From: Ensifer adhaerens
GTDB taxonomy: Bacteria; Pseudomonadota; Alphaproteobacteria; Rhizobiales; Rhizobiaceae
Assembly (NCBI RefSeq): GCF_000697965.2
Contig: NZ_CP015880.1
Location: forward strand, 2,731,001-2,795,000
Reading direction: 5' to 3'
Length of the DNA stretch: 64,000 nucleotides
Every line of letters begins with the position of its first letter. Positions within the stretch are counted from its first letter, which is position 1. A program made the position numbers and the translations under genes. This document shows, one piece after another, positions 8,790-17,230 of the stretch. The notes beneath the pieces are model-generated. The model was given only the letters and a program-made list of their open reading frames with translations, searched no databases and was not told the origin of the DNA.

Positions 8790-8948
8790 GATTGCCTCCA
8801 ATGCGTTGGCATTGCTGTTGAGCCCAATATGGGATGCCGCATCGTTTCCGACAGTGGACCAATAGAGAACAGAACGTTCTCCTCAGGTAAACAACAAACG
8901 GCCCGTCCGCGCTGCCATCGCTGAGACGCAACAGCAATCAGCGCGCCC

Positions 8949-9728
8949 TCAGCGGCGATTGAGATCGCCGAGATAGGTGTTTTCAAGGCGGGAGATTGCG
9001 TAGGCCTTGGGGTCGATGTCGACGAGGAGCACGGCTTCCTGCCCAGACCCCGCCTTGGCGAGCAACTGCCCGTCGGGTGCTGCAATGCGCGACAGCCCGG
9101 CGAAGGAGAACAGCGGGTCCGAACCACAATGGTTGATGTAGGCGACGAACACCTGGTTCTCGAAGGCGCGCGTCTGGATCATGTGCTCGGCGATGAAATC
9201 GCCGGACCAGCCCGCCGGCAGCGCCGTCGGCACCAGCACGGCCTCGGCGCCGGCGAGCGCCAGCCGCCGCACATTCTCCGGAAACTCGACGTCGTAGCAG
9301 ATCAGCATGCCGCAGGTGACGCCACGATGTGTGAAGAGCCGCGTCGACGGCTCCGGCGCGCGGAAAATCGAACGCTCATAGTCGCCGTAGAGATGGGACT
9401 TGCGGTAGACGACCGGCGCGGCATCGCCATCGACATAGACGGCGCTGTTATAGACGTCGTCGCCGTCGCGCTCGGCAAAGCCGGCGATGAGCGCAATGCC
9501 CGTCTCAGCGGAAATCGCCTTGAGGCGCTGAACGATCGCGCCATCCGGCGCCTCGGCGAGCGCTGTCAACGCCTCGCCGGCGCCATAGCCGGTGACGCCG
9601 AGTTCGGGCGTCAAAAGCAGCGTCGCCCCTTGTCCTGCAGCTTCCGCCGCGGCACGGGCAATGCGGTCAAGATTGGCGGCGACGTCACCCGCCGCCGATT
9701 GCATCTGGAGGGCGGCGAGCTTCATCAT
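8949..9728 (-). CDS. Carbon-nitrogen hydrolase (nitrilase superfamily amidase)
   Basis: A 259-residue nitrilase-superfamily amidohydrolase. The catalytic Glu-Lys-Cys triad is seen in LTPELGVTGYG (near 40), YRKSHLYGDYE (near 108) and MLICYDVEFPE (near 142). The length suits the aliphatic amidase/omega-amidase/N-carbamoylputrescine-type branches, but the substrate cannot be assigned from sequence alone. The start codon overlaps the stop of the ABC permease (9725-9728, ATGA), so it is translationally coupled as the last gene of the Pot-type importer operon and probably acts on the imported compound. Confidence 0.9.
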   Translation of the reverse strand: MMKLAALQMQSAAGDVAANLDRIARAAAEAAGQGATLLLTPELGVTGYGAGEALTALAEAPDGAIVQRLKAISAETGIALIAGFAERDGDDVYNSAVYVDGDAAPVVYRKSHLYGDYERSIFRAPEPSTRLFTHRGVTCGMLICYDVEFPENVRRLALAGAEAVLVPTALPAGWSGDFIAEHMIQTRAFENQVFVAYINHCGSDPLFSFAGLSRIAAPDGQLLAKAGSGQEAVLLVDIDPKAYAISRLENTYLGDLNRR

Positions 9729-10525
9729 TTTCCATCCGACGACATGGCGCCAAGCAGCTTCGGCAGGTCGCCGAAACGGGCAACGAGGCTGAAGATCACC
9801 GCGGCGGTCGTGACGAAGAGTACCGTCACCGACGCCATGGTCGGCGTATAGCCGTAGCGCAGCGCATTGAAGATCTTGATCGGCAGCGTTTCCACCGTGA
9901 AGCCGACCGTCATGTAGGCAACGATGTATTCGTTGAGCGACAGCACGAAGGCGAAGGCGTAGCCCGACACGATATAGGGCAGGATCAGCGGCAGCACGAC
10001 GGTGCGGAAGATCGTGCGCTCATCCGCCCCCATGGTCGAGGCGGCCTCGACCAGCGAGCGGTCGATCGAGGTGAAACCGAGCGACAACGTCACCAGCGGC
10101 AGCGTCACGAAGAAGATTGCGTGGCTGACGACGGCCGTCCACGGCTGGCCGTAGAAGCCCACGGTCGCCCAGAAGGTGAGCATGCCGAGCGCGGTGATGA
10201 CAGGCGGCAGCGTGAACGGCGCGACACCGAGAAGCTGGAAAATGTTCGCCCAGGGTGCAATGCGCCGCCACAGGAACCAGGAGAGCGGCAGAGCGATCGC
10301 CACCGCAAGCGCTGCCGAAAGCACCGCCAGCGTCACCGAGGCAAAGAGCGCGTTGCGCCATTCCGGATTGAGGAAGATCTCGCCATACCAGGAGAGCGAA
10401 AAGCCCTGCGGCGGGAAGGCGAGCGTCTGCTTCTGGTTGACCGAGACGCCGGCAACGACGATCAGCGGCAGCGACAGGAACAGGCCGATCAGGAAGAAGT
10501 AGGCCTTGCGGAAGATCGAGGTCAT
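9725..10525 (-). CDS. Spermidine/putrescine-type ABC transporter permease (PotC-like)
   Basis: Inner-membrane permease of 266 residues with about six transmembrane helices. The binding-protein-dependent transport loop (EAASTMGADERTIFRTVVLPLILP) lies near residues 170-193 and contacts the ATPase. ATG 10525 (MTSIFRKAYFF) is in a 4 bp ATGA overlap with the preceding permease gene, which fixes the start. It is the second permease of a 13611-to-8949 operon (binding protein, ATPase, permease B, permease C, amidase). Confidence 0.92.
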   Translation of the reverse strand: MTSIFRKAYFFLIGLFLSLPLIVVAGVSVNQKQTLAFPPQGFSLSWYGEIFLNPEWRNALFASVTLAVLSAALAVAIALPLSWFLWRRIAPWANIFQLLGVAPFTLPPVITALGMLTFWATVGFYGQPWTAVVSHAIFFVTLPLVTLSLGFTSIDRSLVEAASTMGADERTIFRTVVLPLILPYIVSGYAFAFVLSLNEYIVAYMTVGFTVETLPIKIFNALRYGYTPTMASVTVLFVTTAAVIFSLVARFGDLPKLLGAMSSDGK

Positions 10526-11376
10526 GCCGCTTCTCCCTTGCGTCCGGCAATCACGGTGAGCGCCACGAGGCCGAGCGTGACCAGCACGAGGAACACGGCC
10601 ATGGCGGCGGCGAACGGCATGTTCGACTGGTAGATCGCCTGGTCGGTGATCAGCACCGACAGCGTCCAGTGCTGCGGCCGGCCGAGCAGCTGCGGCAACA
10701 GATAGGAGCCGAGCGCGAAGATGAAGACCATGATCAAGGTGGCGGTGATGGTGTTGCGCAGCGCCGGCACGACCACGGTGAAGAAGGCCTTGAGCGGTGA
10801 TGCGCCGAGCGTGCGGGCGGCTTCCGTCAGCGTCGGATCGAGGCGCACGAGCGCCGGGAAAAGCACCAGCACCGTATAGGGGAAGGCCTGATAGACCATA
10901 CCGGTCAAGACCGCGCCGAAGCTCGGCGTCAAGGCCTTGGCCTGCTCCATGATGCCGAGCGCAACGAGGATGTTGGTGATCCCTGCGGTGCGCGAAAACA
11001 GCGTCGACCAGGCAAAGCCGATGATGACTTCCGAGAGCGACAGGATCGACAGCAGCGCCACCAGCCACACGACCTGTACCTTCCGCGCCATGCGCGTCAG
11101 CATGTAGGTGAAGGGCAAGGCGAGCACGACGCAGCAGATCGCCACGATGACGGCGAGCATCAGCGAAAAGCCGAGCACACCGCCGAAAAAGACCGAGAGG
11201 AAGCGGGCGTAATTGTCGAAGACGAAGGCCGGCGTGTAGAAGCCGCCCTGCTGGCGCTGGAAGAAGCTGACGGCGATCATCGTGCCGAAGGGCACGACGA
11301 AGAAGATCGTCAGCATGGCCGCCGGAAAGAGGAGCGGCAGGTAGTCGCCAAGGGTTTGGGGCGGTTCGCGTCTCAT
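10522..11376 (-). CDS. Spermidine/putrescine-type ABC transporter permease (PotB-like)
   Basis: Permease of 284 residues with about six membrane helices. The N-terminal hydrophobic segment (LPLLFPAAMLTIFFVVPFGT) is followed by a periplasmic stretch, and the EAARTLGASPLKAFFTVVVP coupling loop lies near residue 186. Start ATG 11376 overlaps the ATPase stop by 4 bp (ATGA) and its own stop overlaps the next permease, so these genes are tightly coupled. It pairs with the 9725-10525 product to form the channel. Confidence 0.92.
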   Translation of the reverse strand: MRREPPQTLGDYLPLLFPAAMLTIFFVVPFGTMIAVSFFQRQQGGFYTPAFVFDNYARFLSVFFGGVLGFSLMLAVIVAICCVVLALPFTYMLTRMARKVQVVWLVALLSILSLSEVIIGFAWSTLFSRTAGITNILVALGIMEQAKALTPSFGAVLTGMVYQAFPYTVLVLFPALVRLDPTLTEAARTLGASPLKAFFTVVVPALRNTITATLIMVFIFALGSYLLPQLLGRPQHWTLSVLITDQAIYQSNMPFAAAMAVFLVLVTLGLVALTVIAGRKGEAA

Positions 11377-12410
11377 TTCTTCAGCACCACGCAGACATCC
11401 GGAGTGAGCGCGATGCCGACTTCCTGGCCGACGGAAACGTCGGGCCGGGCGCGCGGCGTCGAGACGGCGACAATCTGGTGTCCCGCGATATCGACGAAGG
11501 TTTCGATCGTGCCGCCGAGATCGCGCACGAAGGTGACCTTGCCGGTGAGCGCCCCGGCGCCGGGCGCCGTCAGGTGCACGTCTTCCGGGCGAACCGACAG
11601 CGTGCCCTTGTTGGCGCCCGCAGGCAGGGCGAGGCCGGGGACGACATGACCGAGGACTTCCGCGCGGCCGGCGCTGTCGGCCTGTACCTCGAGCAGGTTG
11701 GTCTGGCCGATGAAGTCGGCGACAAAGCTGTCGGCCGGGCGGCGATAGATTTCGATCGGCGACGCAGCCTGGCGGATCTCGCCGCCGCTCATGACGACGA
11801 CGGTGTCGGCCATGGTCATCGCTTCGCGCTGGTCGTGGGTAACGACGATGGTGGTGATGCCCAGCTTCTGCTGCAGCTGGCGCAGTTCTACCTGCATCGC
11901 CTCGCGCAGCTTCGCGTCGAGTGCCGAAAGCGGTTCGTCGAGCAGGAACAGTTTCGGCGAGATCGACAGGGCGCGGGCGATCGCCACGCGCTGGCGCTGG
12001 CCGCCGGACAGCTTGGCGACCGGCCGGTCGGCATAGCCCGAGAGATGGATCATCGACAGAAGCTCGTCGACGCGCTTCTTCTGGTCTTCTTTTGCCGCAC
12101 CGCGGATGCGCAGGGGGTAGGCGATGTTTTCGCCGACGGTCAGGTGCGGAAACAGCGCCAGCGACTGGAACACCATGCCGAGGTTGCGCTTGTGCGTAGG
12201 AACCCGGGTGATGTCCTCGCCGTCGAGCCGGATCGCGCCGCCGGTCGGCAGATCAAGCCCGGCGATCATGCGCAGCAGCGTGGTCTTGCCGCAGCCAGAT
12301 GGTCCGAGCATGCAGACGAAGGTGCCGTGCGGCACCGTCAGATCGACATTGTTGACGGCCCTGAAGGCTCCGAATTCCTTGACGACGTTTTGAAGGGCAA
12401 GTCCGGACAT
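11373..12410 (-). CDS. Spermidine/putrescine-type ABC transporter ATPase (PotA-like)
   Basis: ATPase of 345 residues. Walker A GPSGCGKTT is at residues 36-44, Q-loop VFQSLALFPH near 80, signature LSGGQRQR near 134, Walker B LFLLDEPLSALD near 154 and the H-loop in VVTHDQ. A C-terminal TOBE regulatory domain (LSVRPEDVHL, near 270) is typical of PotA/FbpC-like proteins. Its gene follows the binding protein after a 121 bp gap with strong hairpins. Substrate class (polyamine or related cation) is inferred from family and neighbours. Confidence 0.92.
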   Translation of the reverse strand: MSGLALQNVVKEFGAFRAVNNVDLTVPHGTFVCMLGPSGCGKTTLLRMIAGLDLPTGGAIRLDGEDITRVPTHKRNLGMVFQSLALFPHLTVGENIAYPLRIRGAAKEDQKKRVDELLSMIHLSGYADRPVAKLSGGQRQRVAIARALSISPKLFLLDEPLSALDAKLREAMQVELRQLQQKLGITTIVVTHDQREAMTMADTVVVMSGGEIRQAASPIEIYRRPADSFVADFIGQTNLLEVQADSAGRAEVLGHVVPGLALPAGANKGTLSVRPEDVHLTAPGAGALTGKVTFVRDLGGTIETFVDIAGHQIVAVSTPRARPDVSVGQEVGIALTPDVCVVLKK

Positions 12411-12461
12411 TGTTTCTCCGCGAGGATGGTCCCCTCCGCCTCATGGGAGGGTTTCAGGCGG

Positions 12462-12520
12462 GGAGCGGCTGCAAGGCCCCTCCCCGTCGTTATGCTTGTG
12501 GCTCGCCCCGGAGGCCGGGG
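12462..12520 (-). other. Hairpins between binding-protein and ATPase genes
   Basis: Two GC-rich inverted repeats occupy the gap: GGGGAG...CTCCCC (within 12462-12486) and CCCCGG-AGG-CCGGGG (12506-12520). They lie just after the binding-protein stop codon in the minus-strand transcript and would act as a 3' stability element or attenuator. Confidence 0.5.
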
Positions 12521-12531
12521 AGCTGGCCGGA

Positions 12532-13611
12532 TCAGCCGACGATCAGCTCGGTCCACTTCTGGTTCAGCCAATCCGACTTGGTCTGGTAGAGATCGTAGCG
12601 CGGAATGATCGGCTCGATATCCGACGAGACGGCTGCGAATTCCTTGTCGGTCAGATCCGTAACCTCGCGCTTGACGGTCGGGGACGTTCCGACCTTGCGC
12701 GACAGCGTCGCCTGGATCGAGGGTTGGCACATGTAGTCGATGAAGATATGGGCTTCCTCGGACTTCTGCGAGGCACGCGACAGTGCCCAGCAACCGGAAT
12801 CCTGAATGCCGCCTTCCTTCGGGAAGGTGGAGCGGACCGGGTGACCGTCGGCAGCAGCAAGGCCGGTGACGTCGTGATAGTACTGGCCCATCGGGATTTC
12901 GCCCGACTTCAGCGACTGCTCGAACTGCGCCTCGTCGCGGTACCACAGGCGAACGTTGGGCTTCACTTCGGCAAGCTTGTCGAACGCCTTGAGAAGGCCT
13001 TCTTCGGTGTCGAGCGCATTGGTGCCGCCGAAGAACGTCTTGGCCGTCACTTCGAGCAGGAACGAGTTGGAGACGAGCGCGAGCAGGCCGAGCTTGTCGG
13101 CGTTCGCCGGATCCCAGAAGGCGGTCCAGGAGGTCGGCGCTTCCTTGTAGACGTCGGTGTTGGTCACCAGCGTGATGTACCAGGAAACCGCGCCGATGCC
13201 GGCAATGCGTCCGTCCGGATACTTGTTGACGAAGCGATCAAGCAGGTTCGAGGCATTCTTGATCTTGGCGGTATCGAGCGGCGTCCAGAGATCGGTCGAC
13301 TGGCCCTTCAGCATCGCGACCTGCGACATCATCGAAACGTCGGCTGGGGCCTGGCCGGCGCGGGCGGCCTGTTCGAGCTGGACGAGCCAGGCTTCACCGG
13401 TCGGTTCCGCGATCGACTCGACGGCAATGCCGGTCGCTTTGGTGAATTCCGGGAAGATGTTCTTGTCGAACGAATCCTTGAAGTAGCCGCCATAGACGCC
13501 GACCTTCAGCGACTTGTCCTGCGCGCGCAGGATCGACGGCATCGCCAACATGGAGGCACCGGCAAGGCCGGCGCCGAGCAGCGTGCGGCGCTTGATGGAA
13601 GTGGTGATCAT
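12532..13611 (-). CDS. Extracellular solute-binding protein of Pot-type importer, Tat-exported
   Basis: Periplasmic binding protein of 359 residues, PotD/FbpA-type (family 1/type II fold). The N-terminus carries a twin-arginine signal (SIKRRTLLGAGLAGASML) ending near ILRAQD, so export should be through Tat in folded form. ATG 13611 is preceded by AAAGGAG; in-frame codons from 13674 are upstream leader. The mature protein begins KSLKVGVYGGYFKDSF. It is the first gene of the importer operon and probably sets specificity; polyamine or a related cation is likely but a metal or other amine cannot be excluded. Confidence 0.9.
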   Translation of the reverse strand: MITTSIKRRTLLGAGLAGASMLAMPSILRAQDKSLKVGVYGGYFKDSFDKNIFPEFTKATGIAVESIAEPTGEAWLVQLEQAARAGQAPADVSMMSQVAMLKGQSTDLWTPLDTAKIKNASNLLDRFVNKYPDGRIAGIGAVSWYITLVTNTDVYKEAPTSWTAFWDPANADKLGLLALVSNSFLLEVTAKTFFGGTNALDTEEGLLKAFDKLAEVKPNVRLWYRDEAQFEQSLKSGEIPMGQYYHDVTGLAAADGHPVRSTFPKEGGIQDSGCWALSRASQKSEEAHIFIDYMCQPSIQATLSRKVGTSPTVKREVTDLTDKEFAAVSSDIEPIIPRYDLYQTKSDWLNQKWTELIVG

Positions 13612-13684
13612 TCGCGTTCTCCTTTGTTTCGGCGGTGATCCGCCTTGTTCCCTGTTCTGTTTGATTTCTTGCACATTTTCAGTC

Positions 13685-14332
13685 TCAGTGCGCGGCTGTT
13701 TTGCGCTCCAGCATGCGCGAATATTGTGTCAGCGGATAACACAGCACGAAGAAGATCACCGCGACCAGCCCATAGACCGTGAAAGGTTCGAAGGTTGCAT
13801 TATTGATCGCATTCGCGGTTCTGAGAAGCTCTTCGAAGCCGATGATCGAGGTCAGCGCCGTGCTCTTGATGAGCTGCACGAGGAAGCCGACGGCGGCCGG
13901 CCGGGTGATGGCGAAGGCCTGCGGCAGGATGACGAGCCGCAGTTCCTGCAACCGGTGCAGCCCGAGGCTCGCGCCGGCATCCCACTGCCCGCGCGGCAGT
14001 GCCTCGACCCCGCCACGCCAGATCTCGGCGAGATAGGCACTGGCATAGAAGGTCAATCCGAGGGCTGCCGCCGTCCACGGCTCGATGCGGAAACCGAGCA
14101 TCGGCAGGCCGAAGAACATCAGGAACAGCTGCATCAGGAGCGGTGTTCCCTGGAAGAGCGCGATGTAGCCGGAGCCGAAGCGCCGCGCCCAACGGCGCTC
14201 GGAAATGCGCGCTGCAAGGACGGCAAGCCCCACTGCTGCGCCGCCGGCAAAAGCGACGATCGACAGCAGGATCGTCCACCGCGTAGCGAAGATCAGGTTG
14301 CGCAGGATGTCCCAGAAGGTGAACTCGATCAT
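13685..14332 (-). CDS. Polar amino acid ABC transporter permease (HisM/GlnP family)
   Basis: Permease of 215 residues with about five membrane helices. FQGTPLLMQLFLMFFGLP (near 59-76) and the coupling loop DAGASLGLHRLQELRLVILP (near 117-136) are family signatures. The start overlaps the stop of the companion permease by 4 bp (14329-14332). It is the last gene of the amino-acid importer set. No ATPase gene is adjacent on either side, so the pump must borrow one encoded elsewhere. Confidence 0.92.
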   Translation of the reverse strand: MIEFTFWDILRNLIFATRWTILLSIVAFAGGAAVGLAVLAARISERRWARRFGSGYIALFQGTPLLMQLFLMFFGLPMLGFRIEPWTAAALGLTFYASAYLAEIWRGGVEALPRGQWDAGASLGLHRLQELRLVILPQAFAITRPAAVGFLVQLIKSTALTSIIGFEELLRTANAINNATFEPFTVYGLVAVIFFVLCYPLTQYSRMLERKTAAH

Positions 14333-14997
14333 GACACGCCCGCTCCAAGCACGCGGCGCCCGCCGGCGACGAACAGCCGCCGAAGCGCCATCGACAGGCC
14401 GAGATAGATCAGCGTGACGACGAAATAGGTCTCGAATGAGCGGAAAGTGCGCGCCTGCAGCAGGTCCGCCTCATGCGCCAACTCCCGCACCGCGATCTGC
14501 GAGACGACCGCCGATTCCAGCATCATGATGATCACCTGGCTGGTGAGCGCCGGGAAAATCACCTTCAGCGCCTGCGGCAGGATGATCTTGACGAAGACCT
14601 GGCGGGGCTTAAGCCCGAGCGCAAACGCCGCCTCGCTCTGCCCCTTCGGCACAGCATCGAGACCCGCACCGACGATCTCGGTCGTATAGGCCGCCATATT
14701 CAGCGTCATGGCGACGATTGCCGCGACGATCGGGTCGAGCCGGATGCCGAGGCTCGGCAGGCCGAAATAGATGAAGAACAGCTGCACCAGGAACGGCGTG
14801 TTCCTGACGACTTCGACATAGACGGCCACCGCCTTGCGCAAGACGCCATAGCGGCTGCGGCGGGCGGCGGCGAAGAGAATGCTGATCAGGATGCCGAGCA
14901 CCGTGGTGCAGGCGATCAGGAACACGGTCATGGCCGCGCCATGGGCGATTGCGCCCGCGGCGTCCTTGAGCCAACCGAAGCTGAGGCCGTAGCCCAT
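14329..14997 (-). CDS. Polar amino acid ABC transporter permease (HisQ/GlnP family)
   Basis: Permease of 222 residues, companion of the 13685 product. It shows VVRNTPFLVQLFFIYFGLP (near 63-81) and the ATPase-coupling loop SEAAFALGLKPRQVFVKIIL (near 120-139). Start ATG 14997 follows the binding-protein gene after a 60 bp gap with a strong hairpin. Both permeases are of the type that makes a heterodimer for basic or acidic amino acids and opines. Confidence 0.92.
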   Translation of the reverse strand: MGYGLSFGWLKDAAGAIAHGAAMTVFLIACTTVLGILISILFAAARRSRYGVLRKAVAVYVEVVRNTPFLVQLFFIYFGLPSLGIRLDPIVAAIVAMTLNMAAYTTEIVGAGLDAVPKGQSEAAFALGLKPRQVFVKIILPQALKVIFPALTSQVIIMMLESAVVSQIAVRELAHEADLLQARTFRSFETYFVVTLIYLGLSMALRRLFVAGGRRVLGAGVS

Positions 14998-15019
14998 CGT
15001 CGCAACCTTTCCTCAAGCG

Positions 15020-15047
15020 GGCCGCGAGGGGATTGCCCCCCGCGGCC
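15020..15047 (-). other. GC-rich hairpin after amino-acid binding-protein gene
   Basis: GGCCGCG-A-GGGG, ATTG loop, CCCC-C-CGCGGCC: a 12-position stem with one mismatch. It begins 11 bp past the binding-protein stop and lies before the permease start. Confidence 0.6.
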
Positions 15048-15057
15048 ACCGAGCTTG

Positions 15058-15852
15058 TTAGTCCTTGAGGTTGTCGGGGTTGAGCGGCGTCTTCAGCCAG
15101 GCCTCCGAGCTCGCGTTCAACTTGCCGTCCGAGAGCATTTTGGCAACGGAGTCGTTGACCGCCTTCTTCAGGCCTTCCTCGCTCTTGTTGAGACCGATAT
15201 GCGACGGCGAGGTCAGAAGCTGGAACTTCTGCTCCGGTTTCAACGCTTCCTGGCGGGCCAGCACCTGGGCGCCGACGTCGTTGCCGACGACCATCAGTTG
15301 CGTCTGGCCGGAGATGAAGGCCTGGATCACAGCATTGTAGTTGTCGAAGCGCTGGATGTCGGCATTGGCCGGGGCCGCCTCGGTAAGCGAGGTGTCTTCC
15401 AGCGTGCCGCGATTGACGGCGATGGTCTTCTCGGCAAGGTCTTCCTTGCCGGCAACCTTCAGTTCCGCCGGGCCGATGACGGCGATGTAGTAAGGCGCGT
15501 AAGCCGCGGCAAAATCGATCACCTCGGCGCGCTCCTTGGAGAAGCCGACGCTCATCAGGATGTCGACGCGCTTGTCGTTGAGATAAGGAATGCGGTTCTG
15601 CCCTGTGACGCTGACGAGGTTGAGCTTGACGCCGAGATCATCGGCGATCTGCTGCGCGACGTCGACGTCATAGCCCTTGATGCTCATGTCGGCGCTGGCC
15701 GAGGAGAACGGCGGGAAGTCGGAGAAGATGCCGACATTGATCTGGCCGGCGGACTTGATATCGGCAAGCGCGTCGGCCTTGGCGATGCCGGCGGCGGCCC
15801 CGAGCATCAGGGCGGCGGCGAAGGCTGTCTTCAGTTTTGCATGGATCGTCAT
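15058..15852 (-). CDS. Amino-acid ABC transporter substrate-binding protein
   Basis: Family 3 periplasmic binding protein of 264 residues. A Sec signal peptide (KLKTAFAAALMLGAAAGIAKA) is cleaved before about residue 26. The mature fold shows INVGIFSDFPPFSSAS, the SIKGYDVDVAQQIADDLGVK motif of this family and RIPYLNDKRVDILM. The gene lies 92 bp downstream of the agmatinase-family gene on the same strand, so the imported ligand could be arginine, agmatine or another guanidino compound; that is inference from context. Confidence 0.9.
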   Translation of the reverse strand: MTIHAKLKTAFAAALMLGAAAGIAKADALADIKSAGQINVGIFSDFPPFSSASADMSIKGYDVDVAQQIADDLGVKLNLVSVTGQNRIPYLNDKRVDILMSVGFSKERAEVIDFAAAYAPYYIAVIGPAELKVAGKEDLAEKTIAVNRGTLEDTSLTEAAPANADIQRFDNYNAVIQAFISGQTQLMVVGNDVGAQVLARQEALKPEQKFQLLTSPSHIGLNKSEEGLKKAVNDSVAKMLSDGKLNASSEAWLKTPLNPDNLKD

Positions 15853-15944
15853 GGTAATTCCCCTACCCGGAAGCTTTGTGATTGTGCAGTCTGGTGGTCG
15901 GCCGCCGTTTCCGGTCCGGCAGCCGACGAACCCTTAGTCAGGCC

Positions 15945-17006
15945 TCAGGCGGACTTGCCCGTGATCGCCGGGCTGAAGACCATGAGGCTCAGGATTTCGA
16001 AGAGCACCTGCGCGCCCGCATGGGCCGTGTTGGTGGTCGAGTCATATTGCGGCGCCACTTCGACGACGTCGCCGCCGACGAGGTTGATGCCCTTGAGGCC
16101 ACGGATCAATTCCAGCACTTCGCGGGTCGTCAGACCGCCGACTTCCGGCGTGCCGGTACCCGGCGCGAAGGATGGATCGAGGCTGTCGATGTCGAAGGAC
16201 AGATAGGTCGGGCCGTCGCCGACGATCTTCTTCGCTTTCTCGATGATCGCGGGAATGCCGAGACCGGTCACTTCCTCCGCATGGATGACGGTCATGCCGG
16301 ACTCGTAGGAGAACTCCCAGAGATATTCGGCCGAACCGCGGATGCCGATCTGCACGACGCGGGTCGGGTCGAGCACGCCGTCGAGCACCGCGTTGCGGAA
16401 CGGACCGCCATGGTGGAACTTGGTGAGGTCGTAGGCGCCGCCGGTGTCGCAATGCGCGTCGATGTGGATCATACCGACCGGGCGCTTTTTGCCGACCGCT
16501 TTCAGGATCGGGTGGGTGATCGAGTGGTCGCCGCCGACCGACAGCGGCAGCACGCCGGCATCGACGATCTGGTTGATGCGCTTCTCGATGTCCTCATGGC
16601 TGAGTTCCAGCCGGTAGCGGCTCTGGAACGGCACGTCGCCGATATCCGCGACGCGGAGTTCTTGAACCGGCGTGCAGCCGAGCACGTGGTTATAAGGGCC
16701 GATACGCTCGATCGAGCGCAGCGCCCGCGGTCCAAAGCGCGAGCCCGGACGGTTGGTGACGCCAAGATCCATGGGAATGCCGACGATCGCCACCTGCAGA
16801 TTGCCGAAATCCGGGTTCTCCGCGTCAACAGGCATGTGCGGCGCCGTCAGGAAAGTCGGGATGCCGGAATAGGGCGCGAGACGTGTGCCGCTCTTGTTGA
16901 AGATCTTGTCGGCGACCTTGCGGAAGGTCGGGTCGAACAGCTCGCCGCCATGGCTTTCGCCATACTTTGCCTTCAGTTCGGCAAGCTTGTTGTCGTTCCA
17001 GGCCAT
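15945..17006 (-). CDS. speB: Agmatinase/guanidino-acid ureohydrolase
   Basis: Ureohydrolase of 353 residues that hydrolyses a guanidino group to urea plus amine through a binuclear Mn centre. Metal-ligand motifs are complete: GGDHSITHP (near 163), HIDAHCDTGG (near 188) and SFDIDSLDPSFAPGTGTPE (near 270). The length and the insert around GAYDLTKFHHGG resemble guanidinobutyrase/guanidinopropionase as much as agmatinase, so the substrate is open and the symbol tentative. ATG 17006 has GGAGG upstream; the longer frame to 17171 is leader. A LysR gene reads divergently and an amino-acid importer follows. Confidence 0.88.
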   Translation of the reverse strand: MAWNDNKLAELKAKYGESHGGELFDPTFRKVADKIFNKSGTRLAPYSGIPTFLTAPHMPVDAENPDFGNLQVAIVGIPMDLGVTNRPGSRFGPRALRSIERIGPYNHVLGCTPVQELRVADIGDVPFQSRYRLELSHEDIEKRINQIVDAGVLPLSVGGDHSITHPILKAVGKKRPVGMIHIDAHCDTGGAYDLTKFHHGGPFRNAVLDGVLDPTRVVQIGIRGSAEYLWEFSYESGMTVIHAEEVTGLGIPAIIEKAKKIVGDGPTYLSFDIDSLDPSFAPGTGTPEVGGLTTREVLELIRGLKGINLVGGDVVEVAPQYDSTTNTAHAGAQVLFEILSLMVFSPAITGKSA

Positions 17007-17186
17007 CGATTCAATCCTCCGTCTTCCATAGCCTGAGGCATGCGCGCGAAGGCGCCACAGATATCTGTCTGCGGAAGGGGCCGGCTCGTCCGGCGCGTTC
17101 ATGTTCCCCAGGCGTTTTCGCCTTTGTTGATGAATATTAGGCGGCAATTCCCCTAGAAAATCAATTGACATTGTTATAGCGTTTCG

Positions 17187-17203
17187 TGTGAGAAAAATTC
17201 ACA
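17187..17203. promoter_or_regulatory. Candidate LysR-type operator (T-N11-A) in the divergent promoter
   Basis: TGTGA-GAAAAAT-TCACA is a 17 bp dyad that contains the T-N11-A spacing of LysR boxes. It lies between the ureohydrolase start (17006) and the LysR start (17231), beside TTGACA at 17165-17170. Confidence 0.55.
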
Positions 17204-17230
17204 TCACAGCAACCGCCGGAACGCCCCGAT

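Noticed and set aside
14473..16206. 577-codon plus-strand frame across the amino-acid importer genes
   Set aside because: Spans three opposite-strand genes and their gaps, with no recognisable domain.
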